A stretch of DNA of 35,896 nt, from positions 1-35,896 of IMG/VR virus record IMGVR_UViG_3300003323_000810. One strand, given 5' to 3'. The stretch's first letter is position 1. Each line of letters begins with the position of its first letter. The notes beneath the pieces are model-generated. The model saw only the letters and a list, made by a program, of their open reading frames with translations. It had not been told where the DNA came from and made no database searches. Positions 28,467 through 35,397 of the stretch are shown piece by piece. The position numbers and the translations under genes are program-made. This stretch comes from a virus.

Positions 28467-29083
28467 TCATCTCCCCCAAATTTTCCCACTTCGTTGCCCC
28501 AACATGTCCAACCAGCACGCTGCTCGCGGGCGAATAGTTCGACGTACGGGCCGTCGGAATAGCGTTCGACGCGCTGATAGAACTCGTCGGGCTTGCGGCT
28601 GTGCTCGCGCCGGGGCGAGATGATGACCTCGTGCACGCCGGCGTCGCGGCGCACCGAGCGGCCGCGCTTGCCGAGCACGCAGAACTCGGCGTTCTTGCGC
28701 GTGGTGAAGCCGCCGCCCATGGCGAGATCGGTGGAAAGGAAAAACAGGCTCGCGGCCTTCGGATTAAGCTTGATCCACACGTAGGCCATGCCGGACGGCT
28801 GGAAGCCCCAAGCAGCCATGATCGGGATGTGCGCGCCGAGCGCCAGCAGTGGGCCGGTGATCCAAAGCTTGAGCGCGGAGTCTTCGGCGGCCAGCTCGGC
28901 GACGGGCAGCGAGATGATTTCGTTCATGTCCATGCATGCGTAGTGGCGCATGGCGTTCCGGCCGGGATTGGCCTTGCTGTTCGACTTGAAGCGCCATGGC
29001 GGATCTGCGGCGATCACCCGCGCTCGACCACGCGGCAGGCCGATGAACGGCCCATGGTCGATGATGTCGGCGCGAGCCAGCAT
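28463..29083 (-). CDS. MT-A70-family DNA adenine-N6 methyltransferase
   Basis: This encodes 206 residues from the ATG at 29083, which overlaps the nuclease stop as TGATG. The catalytic motif is D-P-P-W (27-30) in V-I-A-A-D-P-P-W-R-F. The rest fits the family: L-K-L-W-I-T-G-P-L-L-A-L, Y-V-W-I-K-L-N-P-K and the SAM-pocket G-M-A-Y region, with R-S-V-R-R-D-A-G-V-H and H-S-R-K-P-D-E-F-Y-Q-R-V-E-R at the end. These enzymes methylate adenine in DNA. The site is not deducible. It may protect phage DNA or mark promoters for the neighbouring GcrA; the latter is speculation. Confidence 0.85.
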   Translation of the reverse strand: MLARADIIDHGPFIGLPRGRARVIAADPPWRFKSNSKANPGRNAMRHYACMDMNEIISLPVAELAAEDSALKLWITGPLLALGAHIPIMAAWGFQPSGMAYVWIKLNPKAASLFFLSTDLAMGGGFTTRKNAEFCVLGKRGRSVRRDAGVHEVIISPRREHSRKPDEFYQRVERYSDGPYVELFAREQRAGWTCWGNEVGKFGGDE

Positions 29084-29511
29084 CAGACCGCCTCCCCGCG
29101 CAGGAGGCCCCACGCCTCAAGATGCTTGAGCGCGTTATCGAGGCCAGCCGCCCACCCCGCGACGCCGCCTTGGTCCCATACGCGCTGGAGAAACTTGTCC
29201 TGATCGCTGCCCGGCTCGACGCGTTTGCCCTCGGCCTTCAGCTCCAGGAAGTATGACTTTCCGGCATACAGCACGTAGACGTCGGACGCGCCGGACTTCA
29301 CGCCCATCTTGGCGTTGTTGATGCGCTGCCCCTTGGTGGCCTGGTGCACGCCACCGTTCTTGAGGTGGAGCGCGATATGCCCCGGCACGCCGCGGCGCCG
29401 GAGGTGATCGAAGACGGCCCTCTGAATGTCGTCCTCGCTCAGTGGCAGCGCGAACGGCCTTTCAGCGGTTGCTGGCGCGCGGAATTTCGATTTTGGCAGA
29501 GCGCGGCTCAT
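29083..29511 (-). CDS. VRR-NUC-type nuclease
   Basis: This encodes 142 residues. The core G-A-S-D-V-Y-V-L-Y-A-G-K-S-Y-F-L-E-L-K-A-E-G has the D...E-x-K arrangement of the PD-(D/E)XK superfamily as in VRR-NUC domains, preceded by L-K-N-G-G-V-H-Q and E-D-D-I-Q-R-A-V-F-D-H-L. It is a stand-alone domain of normal size. Such phage nucleases usually work in DNA replication or recombination (structure-specific cutting). It overlaps both neighbours by a few bases (ATGA, TGATG). Confidence 0.8.
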   Translation of the reverse strand: MSRALPKSKFRAPATAERPFALPLSEDDIQRAVFDHLRRRGVPGHIALHLKNGGVHQATKGQRINNAKMGVKSGASDVYVLYAGKSYFLELKAEGKRVEPGSDQDKFLQRVWDQGGVAGWAAGLDNALKHLEAWGLLRGEAV

Positions 29512-29705
29512 GCAGCAGTGCTCTCCCGCTGCAATGCGCCACAGACCTCAAGCACGAGCAGCCGATGCAGTTCGTTCGTGCTCTGGTGATTGCGCGCGCG
29601 CTCGTGCACGCGAGACTTCAGCAGTTCGATGTCTCGGCGGTGAGGCGCGAAAAGGTCCCGGACCGAGTCGGAGAACTCGGCGACGAGCGCGTCGGTGTCA
29701 GGCAT
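29508..29705 (-). CDS. Small helical protein, unknown
   Basis: This encodes 65 residues. The ATG overlaps the GapR stop by eight bases (ATGCCTGA). The protein is one long amphipathic helix set ([20 protein letters not shown]). It has no known motif. Tight coupling in the operon supports that it is real. Confidence 0.55.
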   Translation of the reverse strand: MPDTDALVAEFSDSVRDLFAPHRRDIELLKSRVHERARNHQSTNELHRLLVLEVCGALQRESTAA

Positions 29706-30009
29706 TCTCCGCCCCCGTCGCGCGCTCGATGGCGGCTTGGCCGAGGGGGAGATCGGACAGCATGCCGAGCGCATGCATGTACGTTTCGAGCATTGCTTGT
29801 TGCTCGGCGCGCTCCTGGGCATCTTGCTTACGAAGCCGAATGACCGCACGCAGCGCTTTGACGTCAAAGCCGTTCGACTTGGACTCCGCGTAGACATCGC
29901 GGATGTCCTCGGAGATGGTCTTTTTTTCCTCCTCCAAGCGCTCAATGCGCTCGACGAAAGCCTGAAGCTGTTCTTTGGCGATGCGAGAATTGTGACCGAT
30001 GTCGGCCAT
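29698..30009 (-). CDS. gapR: GapR (DUF2312) nucleoid-associated protein
   Basis: This encodes 103 residues from the ATG at 30009, with GGGAGG five bases upstream; an in-frame start at 30033 lacks this. It starts M-A-D-I-G-H-N-S and has [20 protein letters not shown] and [18 protein letters not shown], which are diagnostic for the family. GapR clamps overtwisted DNA ahead of replication forks and RNA polymerase in alphaproteobacteria. Phages often carry it. It is one of three cell-cycle-linked genes in this operon. Confidence 0.95.
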   Translation of the reverse strand: MADIGHNSRIAKEQLQAFVERIERLEEEKKTISEDIRDVYAESKSNGFDVKALRAVIRLRKQDAQERAEQQAMLETYMHALGMLSDLPLGQAAIERATGAENA

Positions 30010-30102
30010 AGCGCCCTCCCGTGCACGAGTCATCGAGCCGGCCCGACGCCGGCGGAAAACGCGAACGCGACAGAACGCAACAGGAAACGAAACAGCGGCG
30101 CT

Positions 30103-30456
30103 TCAGTAATTCAGCGCGCGCAGGCACTGCGGCACGTAGCCGGCGTGGAAGCCTGGCGGCACGCGCGTAACCGGCCCGGTGTAGTTGGCAATGGCGTTTT
30201 CGATCTGGACATCCGAGGACGGCAACCGCGCCATCTTCTTCAGGTGCCGAATGCGGTTGAGCGCGGCGTGCCCGCGTGCGAGCGCGATTGCGTGCCCGGC
30301 GTTCGATCGCGGTTTGGCGCGACGATCCCCCAGCAGCCGAGCTTCCGATGCGATCTTCAAAACGGTGCCACGCTGTGCCCCTGTCGCCAGCATGATGGCT
30401 TCGACAGCGTCATCCGCAGCCCACATGTTCAGCACAAGCTCACGATCAATTGCCAT
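30103..30456 (-). CDS. Phage protein, possible helix-turn-helix
   Basis: This encodes 117 residues. GGAGGGG stands just before the ATG. V-E-A-I-M-L-A-T-G-A-Q-R-G-T-V-L-K-I-A-S-E-A-R could be a helix-turn-helix, followed by a basic part (R-R-A-K-P-R, H-L-K-K-M-A-R) and a Gly/Pro-rich tail. A far longer open frame in this register extends through the upstream genes and is not coding. The function is unknown; DNA binding is possible. Confidence 0.6.
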   Translation of the reverse strand: MAIDRELVLNMWAADDAVEAIMLATGAQRGTVLKIASEARLLGDRRAKPRSNAGHAIALARGHAALNRIRHLKKMARLPSSDVQIENAIANYTGPVTRVPPGFHAGYVPQCLRALNY

Positions 30457-30481
30457 GCACTCCCCTCCGACAAAAACGCGA

Positions 30482-30931
30482 CTAGACGCGCTTGGTGACT
30501 TCTCCCACTTCCAAAAGGTCGAGCTGTTCGCGGCGCGCCTCGTAAGCGAGCGAGCATTCGCGGGCTCGCACGACGTCGAGCCACCAGCGTTTTTTGCAGC
30601 CGCGCATGAGATATTCGAGGACGGTCCAGCCGGCGTCAGTGTGCAGCAGCTGGATGATCGCAAGCGCCGGCGGGTCAACCTTGCCGGCGCACCAGTCGTA
30701 TACGGTGCGAATTTTCGCGATGACGTCTCCACCGATGAGGTGGTGAACGGCGGCAGACGGCTTGTCTTTTGAGAGCTTTTTCGCGAGCGCTGGAAACCAC
30801 TTGCGGACTTCCGCAACGATTTCGACGAGATGCAAATCTCCGCGCGAAATGACCGGTGCACGTAAATCGTCGCGCAACCCCGCAACGACTGTGCTGGCGG
30901 GATCGACCGCCGCAGGCAACATTGAACGCAT
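30482..30931 (-). CDS. Phage protein, unknown, first gene of the minus-strand early operon
   Basis: This encodes 149 residues from the ATG at 30931, with GGGGAG seven bases upstream; the frame is open further but without support. It has V-V-A-G-L-R-D-D-L-R-A, W-F-P-A-L-A-K-K-L-S-K and Y-D-W-C-A-G-K-V-D-P-P-A-L-A-I-I-Q-L-L-H, reading as a compact helical, mildly basic protein. The central G-G-D-V-I-A-K-I-R-T-V-Y-D-W may be a helix-turn-helix-like unit. No family is recognised. Confidence 0.6.
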   Translation of the reverse strand: MRSMLPAAVDPASTVVAGLRDDLRAPVISRGDLHLVEIVAEVRKWFPALAKKLSKDKPSAAVHHLIGGDVIAKIRTVYDWCAGKVDPPALAIIQLLHTDAGWTVLEYLMRGCKKRWWLDVVRARECSLAYEARREQLDLLEVGEVTKRV

Positions 30932-30955
30932 CGAACAACTCCCCGAGACGCAACG

Positions 30956-31072
30956 ATGACGCAACGAACGAAACTGATGCTGGCCGACGCCGTAGTCGCA
31001 CTGACGATGCTCGCGATCGGCGCGGCATTTGCGCTGCGCTGGGCGACGGCGAACGGCATCGTGATCTGGTGA
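30956..31072 (+). CDS. Possible 38-residue membrane peptide
   Basis: A short plus-strand frame, divergent from the gene at 30931. A basic start (M-T-Q-R-T-K-L-M-L) precedes one hydrophobic helix (A-D-A-V-V-A-L-T-M-L-A-I-G-A-A-F-A-L). The ribosome binding site is weak (GAGACG). It could be real, as phages of this type often carry single-helix peptides, but chance is not excluded. Confidence 0.35.
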   Translation: MTQRTKLMLADAVVALTMLAIGAAFALRWATANGIVIW

Positions 31073-31202
31073 TCTTGTGTGCAGCCCCGAGCACACAAAG
31101 AGAGCGGCCGCGAGTCCGATGAACGTTGGTGCGTACGGGACTCGCGGCCGCAGTTGGTCAGCGCCGGAGGACGGGAAGTCGTGGCGCCGACGGACCCTGT
31201 CG

Positions 31203-31278
31203 TGGAGCGGGCGGTGGGAATCGAACCCAACCTGCAACAGCTTGGAAGGCTGCGGCCTACCCAGTCGGCCTCACCCGC
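31203..31278 (-). tRNA. tRNA-Gly (anticodon TCC), CCA encoded
   Basis: On the minus strand the acceptor GCGGGTG pairs with CGCCCGC, the anticodon arm is GCAGC-CTTCCAA-GCTGT (TCC, reads GGA), the T loop is TTCGATT, the discriminator T, and CCA is encoded. There is one mismatch at the base of the T stem. It is a second Gly-TCC gene, different in sequence from the one at 21439. Confidence 0.92.
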
Positions 31279-31283
31279 AAGAG

Positions 31284-31359
31284 TGGAGCCCGGTGACGGA
31301 ATTGAACCGCCGACCATCTGCTTACAAAGCAGTTGCTCTGCCTGCTGATCTAACCGGGC
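31284..31359 (-). tRNA. tRNA-Thr (anticodon TGT), CCA encoded
   Basis: On the minus strand the acceptor GCCCGGT pairs with ACCGGGC, the anticodon loop TTTGTAA gives TGT (reads ACA), and CCA is encoded. The top pair of the anticodon stem is an A-A mismatch. It lies five bases from the Gly gene, so the two are probably one transcript. Confidence 0.92.
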
Positions 31360-31574
31360 GCAGCATGTCGTTTGAAATAGCAGCTTGTTACTGTCGATAC
31401 CGACGGCAAAATTGTGATTATTCCCAGACTGGAGGCATACCAAAGTGTGACAGACCTGTGTCTTTTCGACACTTGTGGTTGCGGCGCAAAGTTGGGTTGA
31501 ATGCTTATCGGCTGAAGTCCGAGCATCCCGGGGGTTCCGATGCTGCTGCGCTTCCCGACCGATCGCACAAGCCG
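31360..31574. other. 215-base gap between the tRNA genes and the Cro-like gene
   Basis: No supported gene. It holds nested small inverted repeats: GTGTC-TTTTC-GACAC (31458-31472) inside AAGTGT...ACACTT (31443-31474). These may form a hairpin in the transcript upstream of the tRNAs. Confidence 0.35.
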
Positions 31575-31826
31575 TCATGCGCGCGCCTCGACCGATTCCG
31601 GTGGGCGTTCGACCATCCCCCACAACGACGCCGGGGCCGAGCAGCGGGCTGCCCGAAGCTCCTCTTGCAAAACGACGAAGGTGTCAGAAGGAAATCTGCC
31701 CAGCGCCTTCCAGTTGAAGGCCGCGCTGTATTTGCGACCTGTCAAGGAAGCCACGGCATTGATGCCGCCCAAGGCCGCGAACACCTCGGTGGTGGTCTCA
31801 AGCTCACGAAGCGGTTCTTCATCCAT
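31575..31826 (-). CDS. Cro-like regulator, divergent from the repressor-like gene
   Basis: This encodes 83 residues from the ATG at 31826, with GGGGGAGG four bases upstream. V-F-A-A-L-G-G-I-N-A-V-A-S-L-T-G-R-K-Y-S-A-A-F-N-W is the DNA-binding core typical of small Cro/YdaS-type regulators, with a Trp-containing recognition helix and P-S-D-T-F-V-V-L-Q-E-E-L after it. One operator of the ATCCAA-N5-TTGGAT set (31841-31857) lies 15 bases upstream. It is likely the lytic-side partner of the switch, which is inferred from position. Confidence 0.7.
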   Translation of the reverse strand: MDEEPLRELETTTEVFAALGGINAVASLTGRKYSAAFNWKALGRFPSDTFVVLQEELRAARCSAPASLWGMVERPPESVEARA

Positions 31827-31840
31827 GGCCTCCCCCAATA

Positions 31841-31857
31841 ATCCAAGTTATTTGGAT
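31841..31857. promoter_or_regulatory. Switch operator 1 (ATCCAA-N5-TTGGAT)
   Basis: ATCCAA-GTTAT-TTGGAT is a perfect six-base dyad, 17 bases long. It lies between the two divergent regulator genes, closest to the minus-strand one. Confidence 0.7.
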
Positions 31858-31880
31858 AAGCAATCTCCAAATGTCATTGA

Positions 31881-31897
31881 TACCAAGAAATTTGGAG
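31881..31897. promoter_or_regulatory. Switch operator 2
   Basis: TACCAA-GAAAT-TTGGAG keeps the CCAA-N5-TTGG core. Its centre is 40 bases from operator 1, and its right arm merges with the ribosome binding site of the gene at 31912. Confidence 0.6.
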
Positions 31898-31911
31898 GCG
31901 AGGCATGGTCT

Positions 31912-32280
31912 GTGCCGATGGCACAGGCTGGAACCGACGATGACGTGGACGTGGCGCTCCGATGCCGCGCGCTCGTCCGTCTTTATGCGATGGTCGACGG
32001 CAAACCGAATTCCAGCCACTTTGCTGATAACGTCGGGATTTCCCCGACGCGATGGAACAACATCGAGCGCACTGGCGCCCTCAGTAAAGACGTCGCGCGT
32101 CAAATCGTACGGAAATGGCCGGAGATCAGTCTAGATTGGCTTTGGCGCGGTAGAGACGATGCATATAGCCGCCAGCGATCCGAGGAATTCCTAGCGGCTT
32201 ACCGGGACGCTGCAGCCCAAGAAAAAGTTGACCGAAAGCCTGCGGCAGCCACGCGCTCAAAGAAGCGGGCTGTGGGATAA
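31912..32280 (+). CDS. Phage repressor-like DNA-binding protein
   Basis: This encodes 122 residues from a GTG at 31912 (GAGG eight bases upstream); the ATG at 31918 is nearly as good. F-A-D-N-V-G-I-S-P-T-R-W-N-N-I-E-R-T-G is a helix-turn-helix, followed by L-S-L-D-W-L-W-type residues (E-I-S-L-D-W-L-W-R-G-R) that are common at the end of CI/XRE-type phage regulators. The C-terminal 40 residues are charged. There is no protease domain, so it is not a self-cleaving LexA/CI-type repressor. Two copies of the same operator stand on each side of the gene. Confidence 0.7.
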   Translation: MPMAQAGTDDDVDVALRCRALVRLYAMVDGKPNSSHFADNVGISPTRWNNIERTGALSKDVARQIVRKWPEISLDWLWRGRDDAYSRQRSEEFLAAYRDAAAQEKVDRKPAAATRSKKRAVG

Positions 32281-32296
32281 TCCAAATTATTTTGAT
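32280..32296. promoter_or_regulatory. Switch operator 3
   Basis: ATCCAA-ATTAT-TTTGAT has one mismatch from the perfect dyad and starts in the stop codon of the repressor-like gene. Confidence 0.6.
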
Positions 32297-32309
32297 ATTC
32301 AGCTTGTAA

Positions 32310-32326
32310 ATCCAAATAATTTGGAG
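32310..32326. promoter_or_regulatory. Switch operator 4
   Basis: ATCCAA-ATAAT-TTGGAG, centre 30 bases from operator 3 and 32 bases before the next gene. With operator 3 it probably controls the plus-strand arm. Confidence 0.65.
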
Positions 32327-32357
32327 CATGGTCCATCTATCCTGATTTGGAGGGGCC

Positions 32358-32612
32358 ATGTCCGCCGCGCATCCTGCCAACACCGTCTTCCGTGCCGTCC
32401 AGCGCCTCACTGGCCCGGAATTCGACCGCAAGCTGAGCTACGTCGAGCAGATCGAGCTCCACGCGGCCGATCCGGCCAAATACGACCGCTATCTCGACTG
32501 GCTGTTCAGCGCCAATGGGCCGCTGACTCGGCAATGGGCCATCCGGGAATACGCCCGCGAGCGCGACCTCGACGCCGAACGCGAGCGCGACAACGTCGGG
32601 AGCGCCGCATGA
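32358..32612 (+). CDS. Small helical protein, unknown
   Basis: This encodes 84 residues. GGAGGGG stands three bases before the ATG. It starts M-S-A-A-H-P-A-N-T-V-F-R-A-V-Q-R-L and continues with charged helices (Y-V-E-Q-I-E-L-H-A-A-D-P-A-K-Y-D-R-Y-L). It has no membrane segment. It is the first gene of the plus-strand recombination operon. The function is unknown. Confidence 0.6.
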   Translation: MSAAHPANTVFRAVQRLTGPEFDRKLSYVEQIELHAADPAKYDRYLDWLFSANGPLTRQWAIREYARERDLDAERERDNVGSAA

Positions 32613-32791
32613 GCCCCGAGCAGGCCGTCGCCCTCGCCGACGAGATTATCGCCGACGTCCAGCGCGGCTCCGCGGTCGCGCGCCAGCTCATCGCCGCCCG
32701 GCTGATGCTGGTCCGCGCCCAGGGCGAGCGCGACGGCTTCATCGAGGCGCGGGAAACCACCGACCGGGCCCTGACGGAGGCGTTCCAATGA
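32609..32791 (+). CDS. Small helical protein, unknown
   Basis: This encodes 60 residues, almost wholly helical (A-V-A-L-A-D-E-I-I-A-D-V-Q-R-G-S-A-V-A-R-Q-L-I). It is coupled by ATGA to both neighbours. No motif is recognised. Confidence 0.55.
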   Translation: MSPEQAVALADEIIADVQRGSAVARQLIAARLMLVRAQGERDGFIEARETTDRALTEAFQ

Positions 32792-32886
32792 TCCGCGCCT
32801 ACTCGCACCCGCTGCAGGGTCTCGTGGCCTACGGCGTCGGCGTGGCCTGCCTGGCCGCGTTCGGCGCGATCATGGGGTGGTTCTGA
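32788..32886 (+). CDS. 32-residue membrane peptide
   Basis: The start overlaps the previous stop as ATGA and the stop overlaps the next start as TGATG, which supports translation. After M-I-R-A-Y-S-H-P it is one hydrophobic helix (G-L-V-A-Y-G-V-G-V-A-C-L-A-A-F-G-A-I-M-G). The function is unknown. Confidence 0.5.
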   Translation: MIRAYSHPLQGLVAYGVGVACLAAFGAIMGWF

Positions 32887-33308
32887 TGATCACCAGCCCC
32901 GAGATTTGGCGCCCGGTTGTCGGTTCTCCGGATTATGAAGTCTCCGACCATGGCCGGGTCCGCAGCATCGATCGGGTGAAGACCTATCAGCGGTTTGATC
33001 CCCCTACTGGTCAAACGCTCACGATATCGCGGCGCCATCGCGGTCGGGTGCTGCGGCCCGGGACCGCCGAAAGCGGCCATCAGATCGTCGTCCTCGGACG
33101 CGGCGAAACCCGGCTCGTGCATCACCTCGTGCTTGAAGCCTTCGTGGGGCCGTGCCCTGCGGGCATGGAGTGCTGCCATTTCAACGACGTCCCGGCCGAC
33201 AACAGTCTCGGCAATCTGCGGTGGGACACCCGGGCCGCGAACATGGCGGACTTCAAAAGAAACTACGGGCATCCACAGAGCAAGCGGAGCTTGGCCGCCC
33301 ATGTCTAG
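32886..33308 (+). CDS. HNH endonuclease with NUMOD4 domain (homing type)
   Basis: This encodes 140 residues. The N-terminal E-I-W-R-P-V-V-G-S-P-D-Y-E-V-S-D-H-G-R-V-R-S is a NUMOD4 motif; further on V-H-H-L-V-L-E-A-F-V-G-P-C-P-A-G-M-E with C-H-F-N-D-V-P-A-D-N-S-L-G-N-L-R-W-D-T is the HNH_3 nuclease core. Free-standing genes of this type are mobile homing endonucleases in phages. It is inserted within the recombination operon without breaking it, overlapping the exonuclease start by eight bases. Confidence 0.85.
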   Translation: MITSPEIWRPVVGSPDYEVSDHGRVRSIDRVKTYQRFDPPTGQTLTISRRHRGRVLRPGTAESGHQIVVLGRGETRLVHHLVLEAFVGPCPAGMECCHFNDVPADNSLGNLRWDTRAANMADFKRNYGHPQSKRSLAAHV

Positions 33309-34248
33309 GCTCATCGAACCCGGCATTTTCTATGACATGACCGCCGACGAATACTTCGCCGACCCGTGCCCGGCGCCCTCCTTCACGCAGTCGCTGGCGA
33401 AGCTTGTGCTCGAGCAGAGCACGCTCCACGCCATGCACCAGCATCCGAAGCTGGCGCCGAACCGCGAGGACGATGACGAGGAAGAGAAATACACGCGGGC
33501 CAAGGCTATTGGAAACGCGGTACACACCACGCTGATCGGCCGCGGCAAGAAGCTGGCGATCGGCGAGTTCGACAATTTCAAGAAGAAGGCGGCGAAAGAG
33601 TTCCGGGACGACGCCTATGCAGCCGGCATGGAGCCGATCCTGCGCAAGCACATGACCGAGGCCGAGAACGTTGTCACCGCGGTGCGCGTGCAGGTCCAGC
33701 GGGCTGGCTGGGCCAATGCTTTCTGTCTCGGCAAGGGCGAAGCTGTGGCCTGCTGGCAGGAGAACGGCCTGTGGTTCCGGACCATGATCGACTGGATCAC
33801 GCCGGACATGCGCGAATGCTACGACGCGAAAACTACGGAGGCGTCGTTCGCCCCGCACATCATCGGCCGCAAGATGGTCGCCGACGGGTGGGACGTCCAG
33901 GCTGCCATGCACGAGCGCGCGCTCGACGCTATCGACCCGAACGGCGCCGGCCGCCGGAAATTCCGCTACGTCGCGATCGAGAACTACCCGCCCTACGCCA
34001 TGGTGCCGGTCGAGATGACCGAGACGTGGCTGACGATGGGCCGCAAGAAGCTGGCTGTTGCCATCGACCAGTGGCGCGCCGCGATGGCCACCGGCAAGTT
34101 CGCCGGCTATCCGCTGGAGCCGTGCCGACCGGAGTACCCGGGCTATGCCGAGAACGCCTGGCTCGGGCGCGAGCTCGGCGAGTTCGCCCGAGAGGATCAC
34201 CAGAACGAGCGGCCGCAGCGGTCTGCCGACTACATCCAGGCGGGCTAG
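33301..34248 (+). CDS. PD-(D/E)XK exonuclease, RecE/exonuclease VIII-like
   Basis: This encodes 315 residues from the ATG at 33301; the frame is open upstream inside the HNH gene. The RecB-type nuclease motifs are visible: H75 in I-G-N-A-V-H-T-T-L, D164 in R-T-M-I-D-W-I, D175-x-K177 in C-Y-D-A-K-T-T-E, and V-Q-A-A-M-H near 205. The opening I-E-P-G-I-F-Y-D-M-T-A-D-E-Y-F-A-D fits the RecE/DUF3799 group. It resects DNA ends to leave single strands for the annealing protein encoded 1.1 kb downstream. Confidence 0.85.
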   Translation: MSRLIEPGIFYDMTADEYFADPCPAPSFTQSLAKLVLEQSTLHAMHQHPKLAPNREDDDEEEKYTRAKAIGNAVHTTLIGRGKKLAIGEFDNFKKKAAKEFRDDAYAAGMEPILRKHMTEAENVVTAVRVQVQRAGWANAFCLGKGEAVACWQENGLWFRTMIDWITPDMRECYDAKTTEASFAPHIIGRKMVADGWDVQAAMHERALDAIDPNGAGRRKFRYVAIENYPPYAMVPVEMTETWLTMGRKKLAVAIDQWRAAMATGKFAGYPLEPCRPEYPGYAENAWLGRELGEFAREDHQNERPQRSADYIQAG

Positions 34249-34250
34249 CG

Positions 34251-34358
34251 ATGGATACGACCCTCACGACGATGCTCAATCCGGAGTGGTGGACCGTGTC
34301 GCGCATGCTGATCGCGCTGCTAGTCGTTATCTGCGCCGTCAAGATGATCAAGGACTGA
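34251..34358 (+). CDS. 35-residue membrane peptide
   Basis: It lies between the exonuclease and ATPase genes with gaps of two and one base. M-D-T-T-L-T-T-M-L-N-P-E-W-W is followed by one hydrophobic helix (M-L-I-A-L-L-V-V-I-C-A-V). A third tiny membrane frame of this arm. The function is unknown; translation is supported only by spacing. Confidence 0.45.
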   Translation: MDTTLTTMLNPEWWTVSRMLIALLVVICAVKMIKD

Positions 34359-34359
34359 C

Positions 34360-35397
34360 ATGAACGCCCACGAACGCCCGCGCGTTTTCACGCCATCGAC
34401 CACCACCGAGCCGAAGGCGCTGTTCATCGGCCTCTATGGGCCATCTGGGTCGGGCAAGACCTATTCGGCGCTGCGGCTGGCGACCGGCATCCAAGCCGTG
34501 CTCGGCGGCGAGATCGCCGTCGTCGACACCGAGGCCGACCGCGCCCGGCACTACATGCCGCCCTTTCAGTTCACGCACTACTCGTTCGCGGCGCCGTATC
34601 GATCGGTCGACTATCTCGCCGCGCTGCGACAGCTCGTCGCCAGCGGCGCTCGCACGATCATCGTGGACTCGATGAGCCACGAGCATTCCGGCCCCGGCGG
34701 CGTCTGCGAGGAGCATGACCGCCTCGTCGCCGAGAAGGGCCAGAACTACACCTTCACGGCATGGCGCGTTGCCAAGGCCGGCCGCAAGCAGCTCATCACG
34801 GCGATGACCACCGAGTTCAAGGGCTGCTGCTTCATCTTCTGCTTCCGCGCCAAGGACGCGACCGACTTCGAGGTGAAGCCGCCGCGCAAGCTGGGATGGA
34901 TGCCAATTTCGGACGACGATTTCCTGTTCGAGATGACGCTGTGCACCCTGCTGACTCCGGGCGGCGAAGGCGTGCCGAACTTCAAGTCCGACATGCCCGG
35001 CGAGCGCACGTACCTGAAACTGCCCGGGCAATTCCGGACGCTGTTCCAGGACAAGAAGCCCCTCGACGAAGACACCGGCCGCGCGCTCGCCACCTGGGCC
35101 CGCGGCGGCGCGGCGCCTGCTATTGCCCAATCCGTGTCAGGCGACGCGGAGGCAACCGCTCCCCCTGACCAAATGGCCCCCCAGGTTCAAGGTCAGGGCG
35201 GCGCGGCCGACGTTCCGACGTGGCAGGAATACGACCGGCGCTGGACCGGCCTGATGCAGAACGCGACGAAGGTCACGGACCTCAGCGCATGGAACGGCGA
35301 GCGCGCGCTGCGCGGTCAGATCGAGTGGCCGAGCCTCGACGTGCGCCAAGGGCTTGAGGGGCGCGTGCGCAAGGCGGTGGAGGCGCTGAAAGCATGA
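34360..35397 (+). CDS. Sak4/RecA-like recombination ATPase
   Basis: This encodes 345 residues. Walker A G-P-S-G-S-G-K-T (27-34) is followed by V-V-D-T-E-A-D (54-60) and Walker B T-I-I-V-D-S-M-S (99-106). The domain fits the phage AAA/RecA-like (Sak4, single-strand annealing) group; the C-terminal 90 residues are a separate helical part after a Gln/Pro-rich linker. With the RecE-like exonuclease it makes a phage homologous-recombination pair. It is coupled to the following gene by ATGA. Confidence 0.85.
   Translation: MNAHERPRVFTPSTTTEPKALFIGLYGPSGSGKTYSALRLATGIQAVLGGEIAVVDTEADRARHYMPPFQFTHYSFAAPYRSVDYLAALRQLVASGARTIIVDSMSHEHSGPGGVCEEHDRLVAEKGQNYTFTAWRVAKAGRKQLITAMTTEFKGCCFIFCFRAKDATDFEVKPPRKLGWMPISDDDFLFEMTLCTLLTPGGEGVPNFKSDMPGERTYLKLPGQFRTLFQDKKPLDEDTGRALATWARGGAAPAIAQSVSGDAEATAPPDQMAPQVQGQGGAADVPTWQEYDRRWTGLMQNATKVTDLSAWNGERALRGQIEWPSLDVRQGLEGRVRKAVEALKA

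Noticed and set aside
30103-31623. A 506-codon minus-strand frame passing through the tRNA genes
   Set aside because: It spans two tRNAs and another gene. Only the last 117 codons have a ribosome binding site and natural composition.
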